Part shown: positions 41,470 through 50,358 of the stretch, one piece after another
How the letters are laid out: every line of letters starts with the position of its first letter
Numbering within the stretch: position 1 is the first letter of the stretch
From: Phytohabitans houttuyneae
GTDB taxonomy: Bacteria > Actinomycetota > Actinomycetes > Mycobacteriales > Micromonosporaceae
DNA: 64,000 bases
Assembly: GCF_011764425.1 (NCBI RefSeq)
Contig: NZ_BLPF01000001.1
Coordinates: forward strand, 2,843,001 to 2,907,000
Reading direction: 5' to 3'
Position numbers and translations under genes: made by a program
The notes under the pieces: model-generated
Told to the model about the DNA's origin: nothing
The model's database searches: none
What the model saw: only the letters and a program-made list of their open reading frames with translations

Positions 41470-41532
41470 GCCGATCAAGGGCGGCGGACGGCGGGTCTTT
41501 CGCGGACGCGCTGACCGCCGCCCTTGATCGGC
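41470..41532. terminator. 18-bp inverted repeat after the NlpC/P60 gene
   Basis: GCCGATCAAGGGCGGCGG (41470-41487) pairs exactly with 41515-41532 around 27 bases. A further partial TGATCGGCGG copy follows at about 41544. The TGATC-bearing arm resembles that at 1661-1724. Confidence 0.7.
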
Positions 41533-41601
41533 GCTGAAGTCCCTGATCGGCGGCACTATCGACCGGCGCGAAGTGTCGTACCGCGGGTTCACCGTCGAGG
41601 C

Positions 41602-42516
41602 ATGACCGAAACCGTCCTGGCGGCCACCGAGCCGTTCTCGTTCGACATGTCCCTGCGCGCCCTCGCCGCGTTCGCGCCCTGCGCCGGCGGTCACACGATC
41701 GCCGGCGGTCGCGTGCGCAAGGCGTTCCTGCTCGGCACCGAGGCGGTCGTGGCCGACGTCGGCCCGGCGGGCGGGGGCCCGGGGGTCGCGCTCACCCTCC
41801 ACGCCGACCGCCATCTCTTACCCGGCGAGCGCGCCGCGGTGCACCGGGCCGTCGCGCGATGGCTCGGCCTCGACGACGACCTCGCCGCCTTCCTCGATGT
41901 CGCCGGGCGCGACCCCGCGATGGCCACGCTGCTGCGCGCCGCGCACGGCCTGCACCAGGTGCGCTTCTCCTCGCTCGCCGAGGGCGCGGTCTACTTCGCG
42001 CTGGTCCAGCGGAGCACCCAGTGGTTCGCGGCGGCCCGCAAGCGCCGTCTGGCGGCCGCGTTCGGCCCGTCCCTGACGGTCGACGGGGTCGAGCACGTCG
42101 CGTTCCCGTCGCTCGCCATGGTGGCCGAGCGGGACGACGCGGAGCTGATCCGATTCGCGGGCAACAGGCTGCGCGCCCGCCGGCTGCGCGAGGTGGTGGA
42201 AGGCGTGGCCGCGCTCGACGAGGAGTGGCTGCACACCGGGCCCTACGAGGAGGTGCGCAAGGCATTGCTCGGCGTGGCCGGCGTCGGCCCGTTCACCGCG
42301 CACGCCCTGCTTCTGCGGGTGCTCGGCCGCCCCGACGGCGTCCCGCTCGGGATGGCCCAGCTCGAAGACGCCGCCCGCGCGGTCTATGGCGATCCCCCGC
42401 CCAGCCCGGCCGAGCTGCGCGAGGCGTACGGGCCGTCGATCGGCTGGTGGGCCTATTACGTCCGCACCGCCCGTTCCTGGCAGCCCGACGACGCGGAGAT
42501 CGCCGTCGCCGCATAG
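41602..42516 (+). CDS. AlkA-like DNA-3-methyladenine glycosylase
   Basis: A 304-residue HhH-GPD protein. The helix-hairpin-helix reads LLGVAGVGPFTAHALLLRVL. In AlkA the catalytic Asp follows shortly after (LPDDYLIK), whereas here the segment reads GRPDGVPLGMAQLEDA, so the Asp does not seem to be in place. The N-terminal half resembles the AlkA N domain and contains a QRSTQWFAAARKRRLAAAFG segment. It may be a divergent glycosylase or a non-catalytic relative. ATG 41602 (MTETVLAATEPFSFD) is chosen; GAGG is close. Confidence 0.75.
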   Translation: MTETVLAATEPFSFDMSLRALAAFAPCAGGHTIAGGRVRKAFLLGTEAVVADVGPAGGGPGVALTLHADRHLLPGERAAVHRAVARWLGLDDDLAAFLDVAGRDPAMATLLRAAHGLHQVRFSSLAEGAVYFALVQRSTQWFAAARKRRLAAAFGPSLTVDGVEHVAFPSLAMVAERDDAELIRFAGNRLRARRLREVVEGVAALDEEWLHTGPYEEVRKALLGVAGVGPFTAHALLLRVLGRPDGVPLGMAQLEDAARAVYGDPPPSPAELREAYGPSIGWWAYYVRTARSWQPDDAEIAVAA

Positions 42517-42625
42517 GCCTGCTTCGAATCCGCGCCGGGCCAGACGACGGCCAGCGTCCGGACAGGCGAGTGGCCGGGGTCCGAATCGGACGCCGGCCAC
42601 TCGTGGGGCTGATGTGGGGGGTGTG

Positions 42626-43627
42626 TCAGGCGGCCTGCAGGCCCTCGGCCCGAGCCAGCTCGCGGAGCCGGCCCAGTGCCTGGATCTCCAGCTGGCGGAT
42701 CCGCTCGCGGGAGAGGGAAAAGCGCGAAGCGACCTCGGTGAGCGAGTGCTCGCGCCCGTCCTCCAGGCCGTAGCGGGCCCGCATGATGCCGGCCGACCGG
42801 TCGTCGAGGTGGTTGAGCAGGCCCTCGATCCGCTGGCGCTCGAGGGCGGTCAGCACAACCTCCTCGGGCGACGGCGCGTCGCTGTCGGCCACGAGGTCAC
42901 CGAGGTTGGTGTCGCCGTCGTCGCCGACCGGCGTGTCCAGCGACACGGTGTCCTGTGACCAGCGCACCAGCTCGTGCACCCGCTCCACCGGCACGCCCAG
43001 CGCGACCGCGATCTGCTCCGGCTCCGGGTCGGAGCCGAGCTCGCGGGTCAGCTGGCGAGCCACGTTTCGCATCCGGTTGACGTCTTCGACCAGGTGCACC
43101 GGCAGGCGCACGGTGCGCTCCTGCTGGGCGATCGCCCGGCTGATGGCCTGGCGGATCCACCACGTGGCGTACGTCGAAAACTTGAAACCGCGCTCGTAGT
43201 CGAACTTTTCCACGGCGCGCACCAGGCCGGTGTTGCCCTCCTGGATCAGGTCGAGCATCGGCATGCCGGACCGCACGTAGCGGCGGGCGATCGACACGAC
43301 CAGACGGAGGTTGGCCCGGATGAAGAGATCCTTGGCGCGCTCGCCCTCGAAGACGAGCCGCTCCAGCTCTTCACGCCCGACGCCCTTCGGGATCTCGCCC
43401 TCGTCGAGCAGGTGCTCGGCGTACAGCCCGGCCTCGATGGCCTTGGAGAGATCGACCTCGGTGGCGGCGTCGAGCAGTGGCGTGCGGGAGATCTCGTGTA
43501 GGTAGACGCCGACCAGGTCGCGCTCCTCGGCGACCTCGTCGGTGCGCATCACCACATTGCTTTCCACGTTGCTCACGATCCCCTCGTTCGCCCCTGTTGC
43601 TCTCTTGCCTGCGGTCCCCACGTTCAT
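42626..43627 (-). CDS. Group 2 sigma-70 factor (HrdA/SigB-like)
   Basis: A 333-residue sigma factor with regions 1.2 ([20 protein letters not shown]), 2 ([40 protein letters not shown]), 3 ([20 protein letters not shown]) and 4 ([39 protein letters not shown]). It lacks the long N-terminal region 1.1 of principal sigma factors, so it is a non-essential group 2 factor recognising similar promoters. ATG 43627 follows GGGGGAGGG. Confidence 0.93.
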   Translation of the reverse strand: MNVGTAGKRATGANEGIVSNVESNVVMRTDEVAEERDLVGVYLHEISRTPLLDAATEVDLSKAIEAGLYAEHLLDEGEIPKGVGREELERLVFEGERAKDLFIRANLRLVVSIARRYVRSGMPMLDLIQEGNTGLVRAVEKFDYERGFKFSTYATWWIRQAISRAIAQQERTVRLPVHLVEDVNRMRNVARQLTRELGSDPEPEQIAVALGVPVERVHELVRWSQDTVSLDTPVGDDGDTNLGDLVADSDAPSPEEVVLTALERQRIEGLLNHLDDRSAGIMRARYGLEDGREHSLTEVASRFSLSRERIRQLEIQALGRLRELARAEGLQAA

Positions 43628-44040
43628 CAGCCCTCCCCCGTAACTTCCGCTATCCCCCGCGGTGCTGACACCTACACAACAGATGAGACGCGTAAGGGAT
43701 TCCATCTGCTGAGTCGAAAGTGTCACGAATGCCTGAGTACTAGCTGAGAGCGCGGTGCATAGTTGCTGTGCACTGCCCTCATCAGGGCGTTCGGGGTCCG
43801 ACCCGGTGGCGGAATGCGCGGCCTCTGCGCATACTTCGCCCGAATAATGACAACATCTGGACTCCACACCGCACAGCGATCCGGGTCACTACCTGTCTGC
43901 GATCCTCGTCACTTCACAGTACGCACGTACGCCGTTGACGGTTCACTGTCGGATCTAGGATTACCCGCGTCACATCGGCGCTAACGGGAAGCCGGCGGGA
44001 TCCGCCTCACAGCCCGTCCCGACCCTCTCGAACGGGCCGC
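43628..44040. other. Intergenic region upstream of the group 2 sigma factor
   Basis: 413 bases with no convincing gene. It contains the minus-strand promoter for the sigma gene, not assignable by eye, a small hairpin GTGCATAGTTGCTGTGCAC at about 43755-43775, and AT-richer sequence to 43980. An open frame at 43763-43984 lacks a ribosome site and homology-like features. Confidence 0.5.
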
Positions 44041-44961
44041 TTAGAGCAGGGCGAGCGCGCCGCGCACCTGACCCGCCGAGCTTGCCAGGGCGGTGCGCGC
44101 CTCGGCCACGCTCGCACCTGAGACGAGCGCCACTAAAGCCACCTTCAGGTCGCCGTCGGCGTCGGCGAGCGCGCGGCGGCACGCCTCCTCGCCGTGCCCG
44201 GTGGCCTCCTCCAGGATCGAGATCATCCGGCCGCGCAGCTTCGCGTTTGTGGCGACCATGTCGATCATCAGGTTGGAGTAGACGCGGCCCAACCGCACCA
44301 TCACCGCGGTGGAGAAGGCGTTCAGCACGAGCTTCTGCGCGGTCGCCGCCTTCATCCGGGTGGAGCCGGTCACCACCTCCGGCCCGGTGTCCACGCCGAT
44401 GAAGACGTCCACCTCGGCGGCCGCCACCGCGCCCGGGTCGGCGGAGATCAGCACCGTGCCGGCGCTCACCGCGCGGGAGGAGCGCAGGGCACCCAGCACG
44501 TACGGCGTGCGCCCGCTCGCGGCAAGCCCCACGACGAGGTCGCCGGCGCGTACACACTCGGCGGCCTCCTGCGCACCGCCGCTTTCGTCGTCCTCGGCGT
44601 CCTCGACCGGCCGGAAGACCGCGTCGGTACCGCCGGCGAGGTGGGCGCAGAACCAGTCCGCGGGTGAGTTGAACGTCGGCGGCAGCTCGGCCACGTCGAG
44701 TACGCCGAGGCGCCCGGACGTACCCGCGCCGAAGTAGTGCACCCGCTGCCCGGATCGGATCGCGGCGACCGCGAGGTCGACCGCGGCGGCGATCTCGTCG
44801 AGGACCGCGGCCACCGCCGTCGGCACGGTGCGGTCCGCGTCGTTGATGACCCGCACGACGTCGCGGGTGGACATGAGGTCCAGTTCGACGCTGTCCGGGT
44901 TGCGGCGCTCGGTCGGCGACCCGACCCGGACGACCGCGCGCCCGTCCGCCTCCGCCGTCAC
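44041..44961 (-). CDS. murQ: N-acetylmuramic acid 6-phosphate etherase MurQ
   Basis: A 306-residue SIS-domain enzyme that cleaves the lactyl ether of MurNAc-6-P to GlcNAc-6-P during cell-wall recycling. Family signatures are TERRNPDSVELDLMSTRDVV, YFGAGTSGRLGVLDVAELPPTF (active-site Glu), VGLAASGRTPYVLGAL, EVVTGSTRMKAATAQKLVLN and VYSNLMIDMVATNAKL. GTG 44961 overlaps the stop of the upstream RpiR regulator (GTGA). The pair forms a compact cell-wall recycling unit; no PTS transporter is nearby. Confidence 0.95.
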   Translation of the reverse strand: MTAEADGRAVVRVGSPTERRNPDSVELDLMSTRDVVRVINDADRTVPTAVAAVLDEIAAAVDLAVAAIRSGQRVHYFGAGTSGRLGVLDVAELPPTFNSPADWFCAHLAGGTDAVFRPVEDAEDDESGGAQEAAECVRAGDLVVGLAASGRTPYVLGALRSSRAVSAGTVLISADPGAVAAAEVDVFIGVDTGPEVVTGSTRMKAATAQKLVLNAFSTAVMVRLGRVYSNLMIDMVATNAKLRGRMISILEEATGHGEEACRRALADADGDLKVALVALVSGASVAEARTALASSAGQVRGALALL

Positions 44962-45872
44962 CGGGACCGCCGGGCCGAGCCCACGCGGTGGGTCTGCACG
45001 GCCTCGGCGGTGACCTCCAGCGCGCGCCGGGCCTTGGCCCGGTTGCGAGCGGCGACGCCGACGAAGAGGCAGTCGACAACGGTCAGCTGGGCCAGACGGC
45101 TGGCCATCGCACCTGAGCGGTACGTGGTCTCGCGCGCCGCCGTGGTGAGCACGAAGTCGGCCACCTCGGTGATCGGGGATCTGGGGAAGTTTGTCAGCGC
45201 GACGGTCGTGGCACCGCGCGACTGAGCCTGCTGGAGCACCTCGATCACGTCGGAGGTGGTGCCGGAGTGCGAGATGCCGACGGCCACGTCGCCCTTACCG
45301 AGCAGGGCGGCCGAGGTGAGCGCGACGTGCACGTCCGGCCAGTAGAAGGCGGTGCGCCCGATGCGGTGCAGCTTCTGCTGAAAGTCGGAGGCCACGAAAC
45401 CGCTCGCCGCTGCGCCGTAGATGTCCACCCGGCCGGCACCGTTGATCGCGTCGACCACCTGCTCGCAGACGGCGGGGTCGAGCTGCTCGGCGGTCTCCTC
45501 CACCGCGCGCGCGTCGTTGAACGCGATCGTCGCGATGATCTGCGCCATGTCGGCACCGGGCGGGATGTCGCCGCCCAGCACCCGCGCGTCCGGCGGCTCG
45601 ACCCGGCGGGCCGCCTCGGCGGCGAGCCGGATGCGAAGCTGCGGGTAGCCCTCCATGCCGACCGAGCGGCAGAAGCGGATCACGGTGGCCTCGGAGGTCT
45701 CCGCGGCGGTGGCGAGGTCGGTGATGGTGCGCCGCGCGGCGTCGGCCGGGTCGGCCACGACGAGGCGCGCAACGCGTTGCTCAGCGGGCGACAGCGACGG
45801 CAGCAGGCCACTGATGTGCACGATCAGCCCGCTCGACTCGTGGGTCGCGGAAACCTTCGTCGTTTTCGCCAC
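44958..45872 (-). CDS. RpiR/MurR-family regulator of murQ
   Basis: A 304-residue regulator: N-terminal HTH_6 (LPSLSPAEQRVARLVVADPA, ETSEATVIRFCRSVGMEGYP) and a C-terminal SIS domain (VDIYGAAASGFVASDFQQKL, GDVAVGISHSGTTSDVIEVL) that binds a phosphosugar, presumably MurNAc-6-P. GTG 45872 is the start. It is coupled to murQ and likely represses its own operon through TGAAA-N5-TTTCA in the -10 region. Confidence 0.92.
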   Translation of the reverse strand: MAKTTKVSATHESSGLIVHISGLLPSLSPAEQRVARLVVADPADAARRTITDLATAAETSEATVIRFCRSVGMEGYPQLRIRLAAEAARRVEPPDARVLGGDIPPGADMAQIIATIAFNDARAVEETAEQLDPAVCEQVVDAINGAGRVDIYGAAASGFVASDFQQKLHRIGRTAFYWPDVHVALTSAALLGKGDVAVGISHSGTTSDVIEVLQQAQSRGATTVALTNFPRSPITEVADFVLTTAARETTYRSGAMASRLAQLTVVDCLFVGVAARNRAKARRALEVTAEAVQTHRVGSARRSR

Positions 45873-45875
45873 GGA

Positions 45876-45890
45876 TGAAACTTACTTTCA
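45876..45890. promoter_or_regulatory. RpiR-type operator TGAAA-N5-TTTCA
   Basis: The 15-bp site has perfect 5-base arms and lies 3 bases upstream of the RpiR start. On the minus strand TTGACG (45903-45908) with an 18-base spacer to TAAGTT gives a promoter whose -10 overlaps this site. RpiR proteins usually bind GAAA/TTTC repeats, so autoregulation is likely. Confidence 0.65.
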
Positions 45891-46044
45891 GAGAGGCGGG
45901 ACCGTCAACCGTGACCTCGGTATCTGCGACGGTACGCCGCACAGCTCGCCGTCGGGCTCGGCTTTGACCGGCCGAGCGTGCCATTCTGCACGCCCGTTCG
46001 GTCCGTCGGCACGGGCCGGGACGGTGGGGATATACGGTCTGGGC

Positions 46045-46724
46045 ATGGCGGATCGCACCGTTTTCATCACTGGTGGCACGGGTGGTCTGGGCGGTGCCGT
46101 CACAGCCGCCTTCGTGGCCGCGGGTTGGCGCACCGTCGCGACCGCGCGCAAAGACCCGCCCGACGGCGGCGGGGCCACCTACGTCACGGCCGACCTCACC
46201 GACCCGGCGGCCGTCGAGGCGGCGGTCGCGACCGCGGTGGCCGACTGGGCGGCACCACTGCGGGCGGTGATCAACCTCGTGGGTGGGTACGCGGCGGCCG
46301 GGCTCGTGCACGAGACGCCGATCGAGGACTTCGAGCAGATGCTGGCGCTCAACCTGCGCCCCACCTACCTCGTCACCCAGGCCGCGCTGCCCCACCTTGT
46401 CGAGGCCGGCGGCGGCTCGGTGGTCTGCGTCTCCTCCCGCGCCGCGCTTTCCCCTTTCCCGGCGCCGCGGGCTACGTCACGGCGAAGGCGGCGGTGCTGG
46501 CGTTCGCCGGCGCGGTGGCAGTGGAGTACAAGGCCAAGGGCGTGCGCTGCAACACCGTCGTGCCGAGCGTCATCGACACCCCGACCAACCGCGCCGCCCA
46601 GCCGGACGCGGACACCTCACGGTGGGTACCGCCGGAGGACATCGCCACCGTGATCCGCTTCCTGGCCGGCGAGGAGTCCGCACCCACCAGCGGCGCGACG
46701 ATCCCGGTCTACGGCCGGGCGTAG
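46045..46724 (+). CDS. Short-chain dehydrogenase/reductase, frameshifted
   Basis: About 227 residues, classical SDR: cofactor motif TGGTGGLGGAV, NLVGGYAA, catalytic Ser region VVCVSSRAAL, and YxxxK in AGYVTAKAAVLAF. The frame breaks at the C4 run 46451-46454; one added C gives SPFPGAAGYVTAK. It ends SGATIPVYGRA as usual for the family. ATG 46045 reads MADRTVFITGG. Reaction unknown (NAD(P)-dependent oxidoreductase). Its end overlaps the convergent kinase gene by 16 bases. Confidence 0.88.
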
Positions 46725-47365
46725 GCCGGGTCGGCCAGCGCGCCGAGGTGCTCGAGGATCCGGGCGGTCACCTCGTCAGGCGTGCCGTTTGCGTCGACAA
46801 CCACGAAAGAGCCGAATTCCGGCAGTGACCGGTACGCGGCTGTCGACGTGGAAAGGAACTCCTCGCTTTCGTGGTCTTCGGCCCGCAGGTCGATGCGGCG
46901 CACCGCCTCGGCGGGGTCGACGGCGAGGAAGAAGGTCACGTCCGGCCGGGGAAACAGCGAGTAGGCCCGCCGGGCGAACCACTCCGCCCACCGGCTGCCG
47001 GCGTGCGCGCGGATGCTCGCGTACTGGCAGACGGCGTACCTGTCCATGACCGCGACGTGGCCGCTGAGGCGGGAGCGGAGCAGTGCGCGGGCGATGGCGA
47101 GCCAGCGCAGGATCGACTCGACGAGCAGGAGGCCGGACCGTCCGAGCAGCCGCTGGGCGTCGTTGCCACGGCCGAGGCGCCTGGCCAGCCGGCCGAACCA
47201 GCGACGGCCGCCGGCATTCTGCCAGTACGTAGCGGGAAGGCCCGTTTCGGTCAGAGCCGACGCCAATCGGTGGGCTTGGGTGGTTTTGCCAGAGCCGTCT
47301 ACGCCCACCAGCGCGACGACCCGTGGCCGCCCGGTCACAGCAGGCCGAACTCTGGAGTAGATCAC
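46709..47365 (-). CDS. Thymidylate kinase-like protein
   Basis: A 218-residue P-loop kinase with Walker A LVGVDGSGKTT, a TMP-kinase DRY motif in AVMDRYAVCQYASI, and FFLAVDPAEAVRRIDLRAED (lid region). It is similar in size to dTMP kinases but more diverged, as in many actinobacterial second copies that may phosphorylate other nucleotides or sugars. The start is GTG 47365 with a weak ribosome site; a later start at VVALVGVDG is possible. Confidence 0.78.
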   Translation of the reverse strand: MIYSRVRPAVTGRPRVVALVGVDGSGKTTQAHRLASALTETGLPATYWQNAGGRRWFGRLARRLGRGNDAQRLLGRSGLLLVESILRWLAIARALLRSRLSGHVAVMDRYAVCQYASIRAHAGSRWAEWFARRAYSLFPRPDVTFFLAVDPAEAVRRIDLRAEDHESEEFLSTSTAAYRSLPEFGSFVVVDANGTPDEVTARILEHLGALADPAYARP

Positions 47366-47525
47366 GGTGTTCCACGGTACTCGGGCTGCACAACATCGTA
47401 CTTTCGGCTAGATTTCCCTGAACCGTTTGGTCTAAGGTGAGATAGCTGATCGGTTAGCCCGTCGTGGATGATCGGGCAGCACGAATGAGAACACGCGTCC
47501 GGAAACAGGTGCAGGGAGGATCACC

Positions 47526-48338
47526 ATGACCGCGACACACGTGCACCAGACGAAGAGCAGTACTTCCCTGGACGAGCGCCAGGAAACCGATAACGCGGCG
47601 GACATGCTGGCCGCGATGGCCTCACTTCCGATGCACCACCCGTCCCGGGCAAAGGTGCGCGACCAGGTCATCGAGTCCTGGCTTCCGCTGGCACAGCACC
47701 TCGCCAACCGCTTCGCGGGGCGCGGGGAGCCGATCGAGGATCTGGTGCAGACGGCAACCGTCGGACTGATCAAGGCGGTGGACAAGTTCGACCCCGAGCG
47801 CGGCGTCGAGTTCGCGGCGTACGCGATTCCCACCATCATCGGTGAGATCAAGCGCCACTTCCGTGACCGCACGTGGGACATCCGGGTGCCCCGCCGCCTC
47901 CAGGAGCTGCGGCTGAGCATCTCCGAGGCGACGAGCACGCTGCTGCAGACGCTCGGCCGCTCGCCGACGGTCGCCGACATCGCTGCCCACATCGGGATCA
48001 GCGAGGAAGAGGTGCTGGAAGGGCTGGAAGGCGCCCGGGCGTACAACGCCGTGTCGCTGTCCATGCCGACCAGCGACGGCGACCGCGCCACCGAGCTGGG
48101 CGACATGCTCGGCTCCGAGGACAGCGAGTTCGAGCTCGCCGAGCTGCGCGTCGCGCTCGGCCCGGCACTCGCCGCACTCGACCAGCGCGAGCAGAAGATC
48201 CTCACGCTGCGGTTCTACGGCAACATGACCCAGTCGCAGATCGCCGACCAGATCGGCGTTTCCCAGATGCACGTGTCCCGGCTGCTCGCCCGGGCACTGG
48301 CCAAGCTACGCGGTCACCTCGGCGAGGACGCCGCCTAA
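47526..48338 (+). CDS. SigB/SigF/SigG-family RNA polymerase sigma factor
   Basis: A 270-residue factor with regions 2 (ESWLPLAQHLANRFAGRGEP, DLVQTATVGLIKAVDKFDPE, AYAIPTIIGEIKRHFRDRTW), 3 (RVPRRLQELRLSISEATSTL) and 4 (QREQKILTLRFYGNMTQSQI, GVSQMHVSRLLARALAKL). This group controls general stress or sporulation in actinobacteria and is normally held by an anti-sigma factor; none is adjacent. ATG 47526 follows GGGAGGATCACC. Confidence 0.92.
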   Translation: MTATHVHQTKSSTSLDERQETDNAADMLAAMASLPMHHPSRAKVRDQVIESWLPLAQHLANRFAGRGEPIEDLVQTATVGLIKAVDKFDPERGVEFAAYAIPTIIGEIKRHFRDRTWDIRVPRRLQELRLSISEATSTLLQTLGRSPTVADIAAHIGISEEEVLEGLEGARAYNAVSLSMPTSDGDRATELGDMLGSEDSEFELAELRVALGPALAALDQREQKILTLRFYGNMTQSQIADQIGVSQMHVSRLLARALAKLRGHLGEDAA

Positions 48339-48395
48339 GGGCGCTCGCCATCCCACAGACGCTCGGCGGCGGTTCGCCGCGCGAGCGAACCACCC

Positions 48396-48454
48396 GCACG
48401 GACGGACCGGTGTGCCTCTACGAAGGGGCAGAGGTCACACCGGTCCGTCCGTGC
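48396..48454. terminator. Very long hairpin (19 + 5 bp) after the SigF-like gene
   Basis: GCACGGACGGACCGGTGTG (48396-48414) is an exact complement of 48436-48454; inside, CCTCT pairs with AGAGG (48415-48419 and 48430-48434) with one bulged T. One of the strongest hairpins in the window, between the sigma gene and the NTase operon. Confidence 0.8.
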
Positions 48455-48542
48455 GCGTGTTCCCCGGCAGTGGCGTGTCAATCGACGGCCGCCCGGGTAT
48501 CTGTTCTTCCTTCCCCCGAGCGAACAACCCCGAGGAGCCTTC

Positions 48543-49088
48543 ATGGGAGTGGATGACGGACTGCTGATCACACTCAAGCGCGTTGCCGCCACCCTCAAAC
48601 AGGCAGAGATTCCGTTCGCGCTCGGCGGCAGCTTCGCCGTCTACGCGCACGGCGGCCACTCCGGCGACCACGACGTCGACTTCCTCATCCGCGAGGAGGA
48701 CGTGGAACGTGCGCTGGAAGCGTTGGTGGCGACCGGTTTCCGGGCCGAACGGCCGCCGGAGGACTGGTTGGTGAAGGTCTACGACGAGGACCGGATGGTC
48801 GACCTCATCCACCATCCACTTGACACCCCGGTGACCGTGGACACGCTCGCCGACACCGTCCCCCGGGTCGTCGACGCGATCGTCATGCCCTGCCTGACCG
48901 CCACCCAGCTGATGATCCACAAACTGCTGAGCTTCACCGAGCACTACTGCGACTTCACCCGCGGCCTGCCGCTGGCCCGGTCCCTGCGCGAGCAGATCGA
49001 CTGGGACCGGGTGCGCAAGGACACCGCGGAGTCGCCGTACGCCGAGGCGTTCCTTTTGCTGCTCGAACGCCTGGAGGTGGTTTCATGA
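48543..49088 (+). CDS. Nucleotidyltransferase-fold protein
   Basis: A 181-residue protein with a minimal nucleotidyltransferase motif: FALGGSFAVYAHGGHSGDHD, then VDFLI, giving the GGS and paired Asp (DxD) pattern of polymerase-beta-like enzymes. The remainder (LTATQLMIHKLLSFTEHYCD) is helical. It resembles AbiEii-type or aminoglycoside-type NTases, but the target is unknown. ATG 48543 follows GAGGAG. It begins a three-gene operon with four-base overlaps. Confidence 0.75.
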   Translation: MGVDDGLLITLKRVAATLKQAEIPFALGGSFAVYAHGGHSGDHDVDFLIREEDVERALEALVATGFRAERPPEDWLVKVYDEDRMVDLIHHPLDTPVTVDTLADTVPRVVDAIVMPCLTATQLMIHKLLSFTEHYCDFTRGLPLARSLREQIDWDRVRKDTAESPYAEAFLLLLERLEVVS

Positions 49089-49330
49089 TCGACGAGTACG
49101 TGGAAGCGGCGGTGCAACGGCTGCTGACCGAGCACGCCGGCCTCGCCGAACAGGGCATCACGGTGGCCCGCCGGGAGCGCACGATGGTCCTCTGCGGTGA
49201 GGTGGAGAGCCCCGCCCGCCGGGACGAGATCGTGCGGCTGGTCGAGGAAAACTTCCCTGACGTACCGCTCTGGGTCGACATCGGCATCACCCGCGCGAAC
49301 CCGCCGAGCGAGCCGGAGGACCTGCTGTGA
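49085..49330 (+). CDS. BON-like small protein
   Basis: An 81-residue protein: MIDEYVEAAVQRLLTEHAGL, then AEQGITVARRERTMVLCGEV, ESPARRDEIVRLVEENFPDV and PLWVDIGITR. The pattern of helix, beta hairpin with V-x-L-x-G-x-V, helix, beta strand matches a single BON domain, but without signal peptide. ATG 49085 overlaps the NTase stop and its own stop overlaps the next start. Confidence 0.65.
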   Translation: MIDEYVEAAVQRLLTEHAGLAEQGITVARRERTMVLCGEVESPARRDEIVRLVEENFPDVPLWVDIGITRANPPSEPEDLL

Positions 49331-50060
49331 TCGATGTCAACGACCCGCCGATCCGCATCGCGGCGGTGGGCGACGTCCACATGGACCAGGACGTGCTCGG
49401 CCGCTTCCGGCCCGCGCTGGAGCAGCTGCCCGAGCACGCCGACGTGCTGCTGCTCGCCGGCGACCTGACCCGCCACGGCACCGAGTCCGAGGCGCGGTGC
49501 GTGGCACAGGAGTTCGGCAACCTGGGCGTACCCGTTGTCGCCGTGCTCGGCAACCACGACTACCACTGCGACCAGGTGGACAAGGTCGTCGACGTGCTCA
49601 CAAACGAGGGCGGCATCACCGTCCTCGAAGGAGACAGCACGGTGCTGGACACGCCCGCCTGCCGGCTGGGTGTGGCCGGGGCGAAGGGGTTCGGCGGCGG
49701 GTTCGCGGGGCGGTGCGCCAGCGAGTTCGGCGAGCCGGAGATGAAGGCGTTCGTGCGTACGACGAGCGTCGTGGCCGAGAAGCTCGGAGCGGCGCTGCGC
49801 GACCTCGACTGTGACGTTCGGGTGGCGCTGACGCACTACGCGCCGATACCCGACACGCTGGCCGGCGAGCCGCCCGAGATCTACCCGTTCCTCGGCTCGT
49901 ACCTGCTTGGCCAGGCCATCGACTCGGCCCCACCGCGCTGGCCGTGCACGGACACGCGCACGCGGGCAGCGAGCGGGGAGCCACGCCGGGGGGCGTCCGC
50001 GTGCGGAACGTGGCCCATCCGGTCATCAAGCAGGCGTACAGCGTCTTCCGGCTGGGCTGA
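49327..50060 (+). CDS. Metallophosphoesterase, frameshifted
   Basis: About 244 residues with all calcineurin-like motifs: AVGDVHMD, LLAGDLTRHG, VLGNHDYH, LTHYAPIP and, after repair, VHGHAHAG. The break is at the C4 run 49928-49931; one added C restores APTALAVHGHAHAGSERGAT and an end at TGA 50058-50060 (AYSVFRLG). Start GTG 49327 overlaps the BON-like stop (GTGA). It may act on a nucleotide or phosphoester linked to the NTase in the same operon (inference). Confidence 0.85.
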
Positions 50061-50102
50061 GAGCAGGTTTCCGCTGGCGAGCGTGGGGGTACCTCACAAC
50101 AC

Positions 50103-50246
50103 ATGGAATTTCTTCTGTGGATTCTCGCAGTCGTGCTCGTGGTCGCCGGCGTCCTGGCGCTCTTCCGCCGGCAGGTCCTGTGGGGCATCGTCCTCATCAT
50201 CATCGGGCTGCTTGTGGGCCCGGGTGGCGTCAGCATCTTCACGTAA
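50103..50246 (+). CDS. GPGG-motif small membrane protein
   Basis: A 47-residue protein: MEFLLWILAVVLVVAGVLAL, FRRQVLWGIVLIIIGLLVGP and GGVSIFT. Two helices flank a basic FRRQ turn and it ends with GPGG, the mark of the GPGG-motif small membrane protein family in actinobacteria. ATG 50103, TAA 50244-50246. No function is known. Confidence 0.8.
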   Translation: MEFLLWILAVVLVVAGVLALFRRQVLWGIVLIIIGLLVGPGGVSIFT

Positions 50247-50286
50247 ACCGGCCCGGTGCTTCGCACCCCTAACCCCTGCGTTTCCG

Positions 50287-50340
50287 AGCGATCTGGGCGA
50301 CTTGCGGCTACCCCAACGGCCGTAAGTCGCCCAGATCTCT
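50287..50340. terminator. 22-bp near-perfect hairpin
   Basis: The arm 50287-50308 (core GATCTGGGCGACTT) pairs with 50319-50340 with one mismatch and one G-T pair, around TACCCCAACG. It separates the GPGG gene from the MHYT gene. Confidence 0.75.
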
Positions 50341-50358
50341 GTAAGGAGCGCACAACCT

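Noticed and set aside
43763-43984. Plus-strand frame of 73 codons upstream of the group 2 sigma gene
   Set aside because: No ribosome site, atypical codon use for this genome and no recognisable motif; more likely promoter region.
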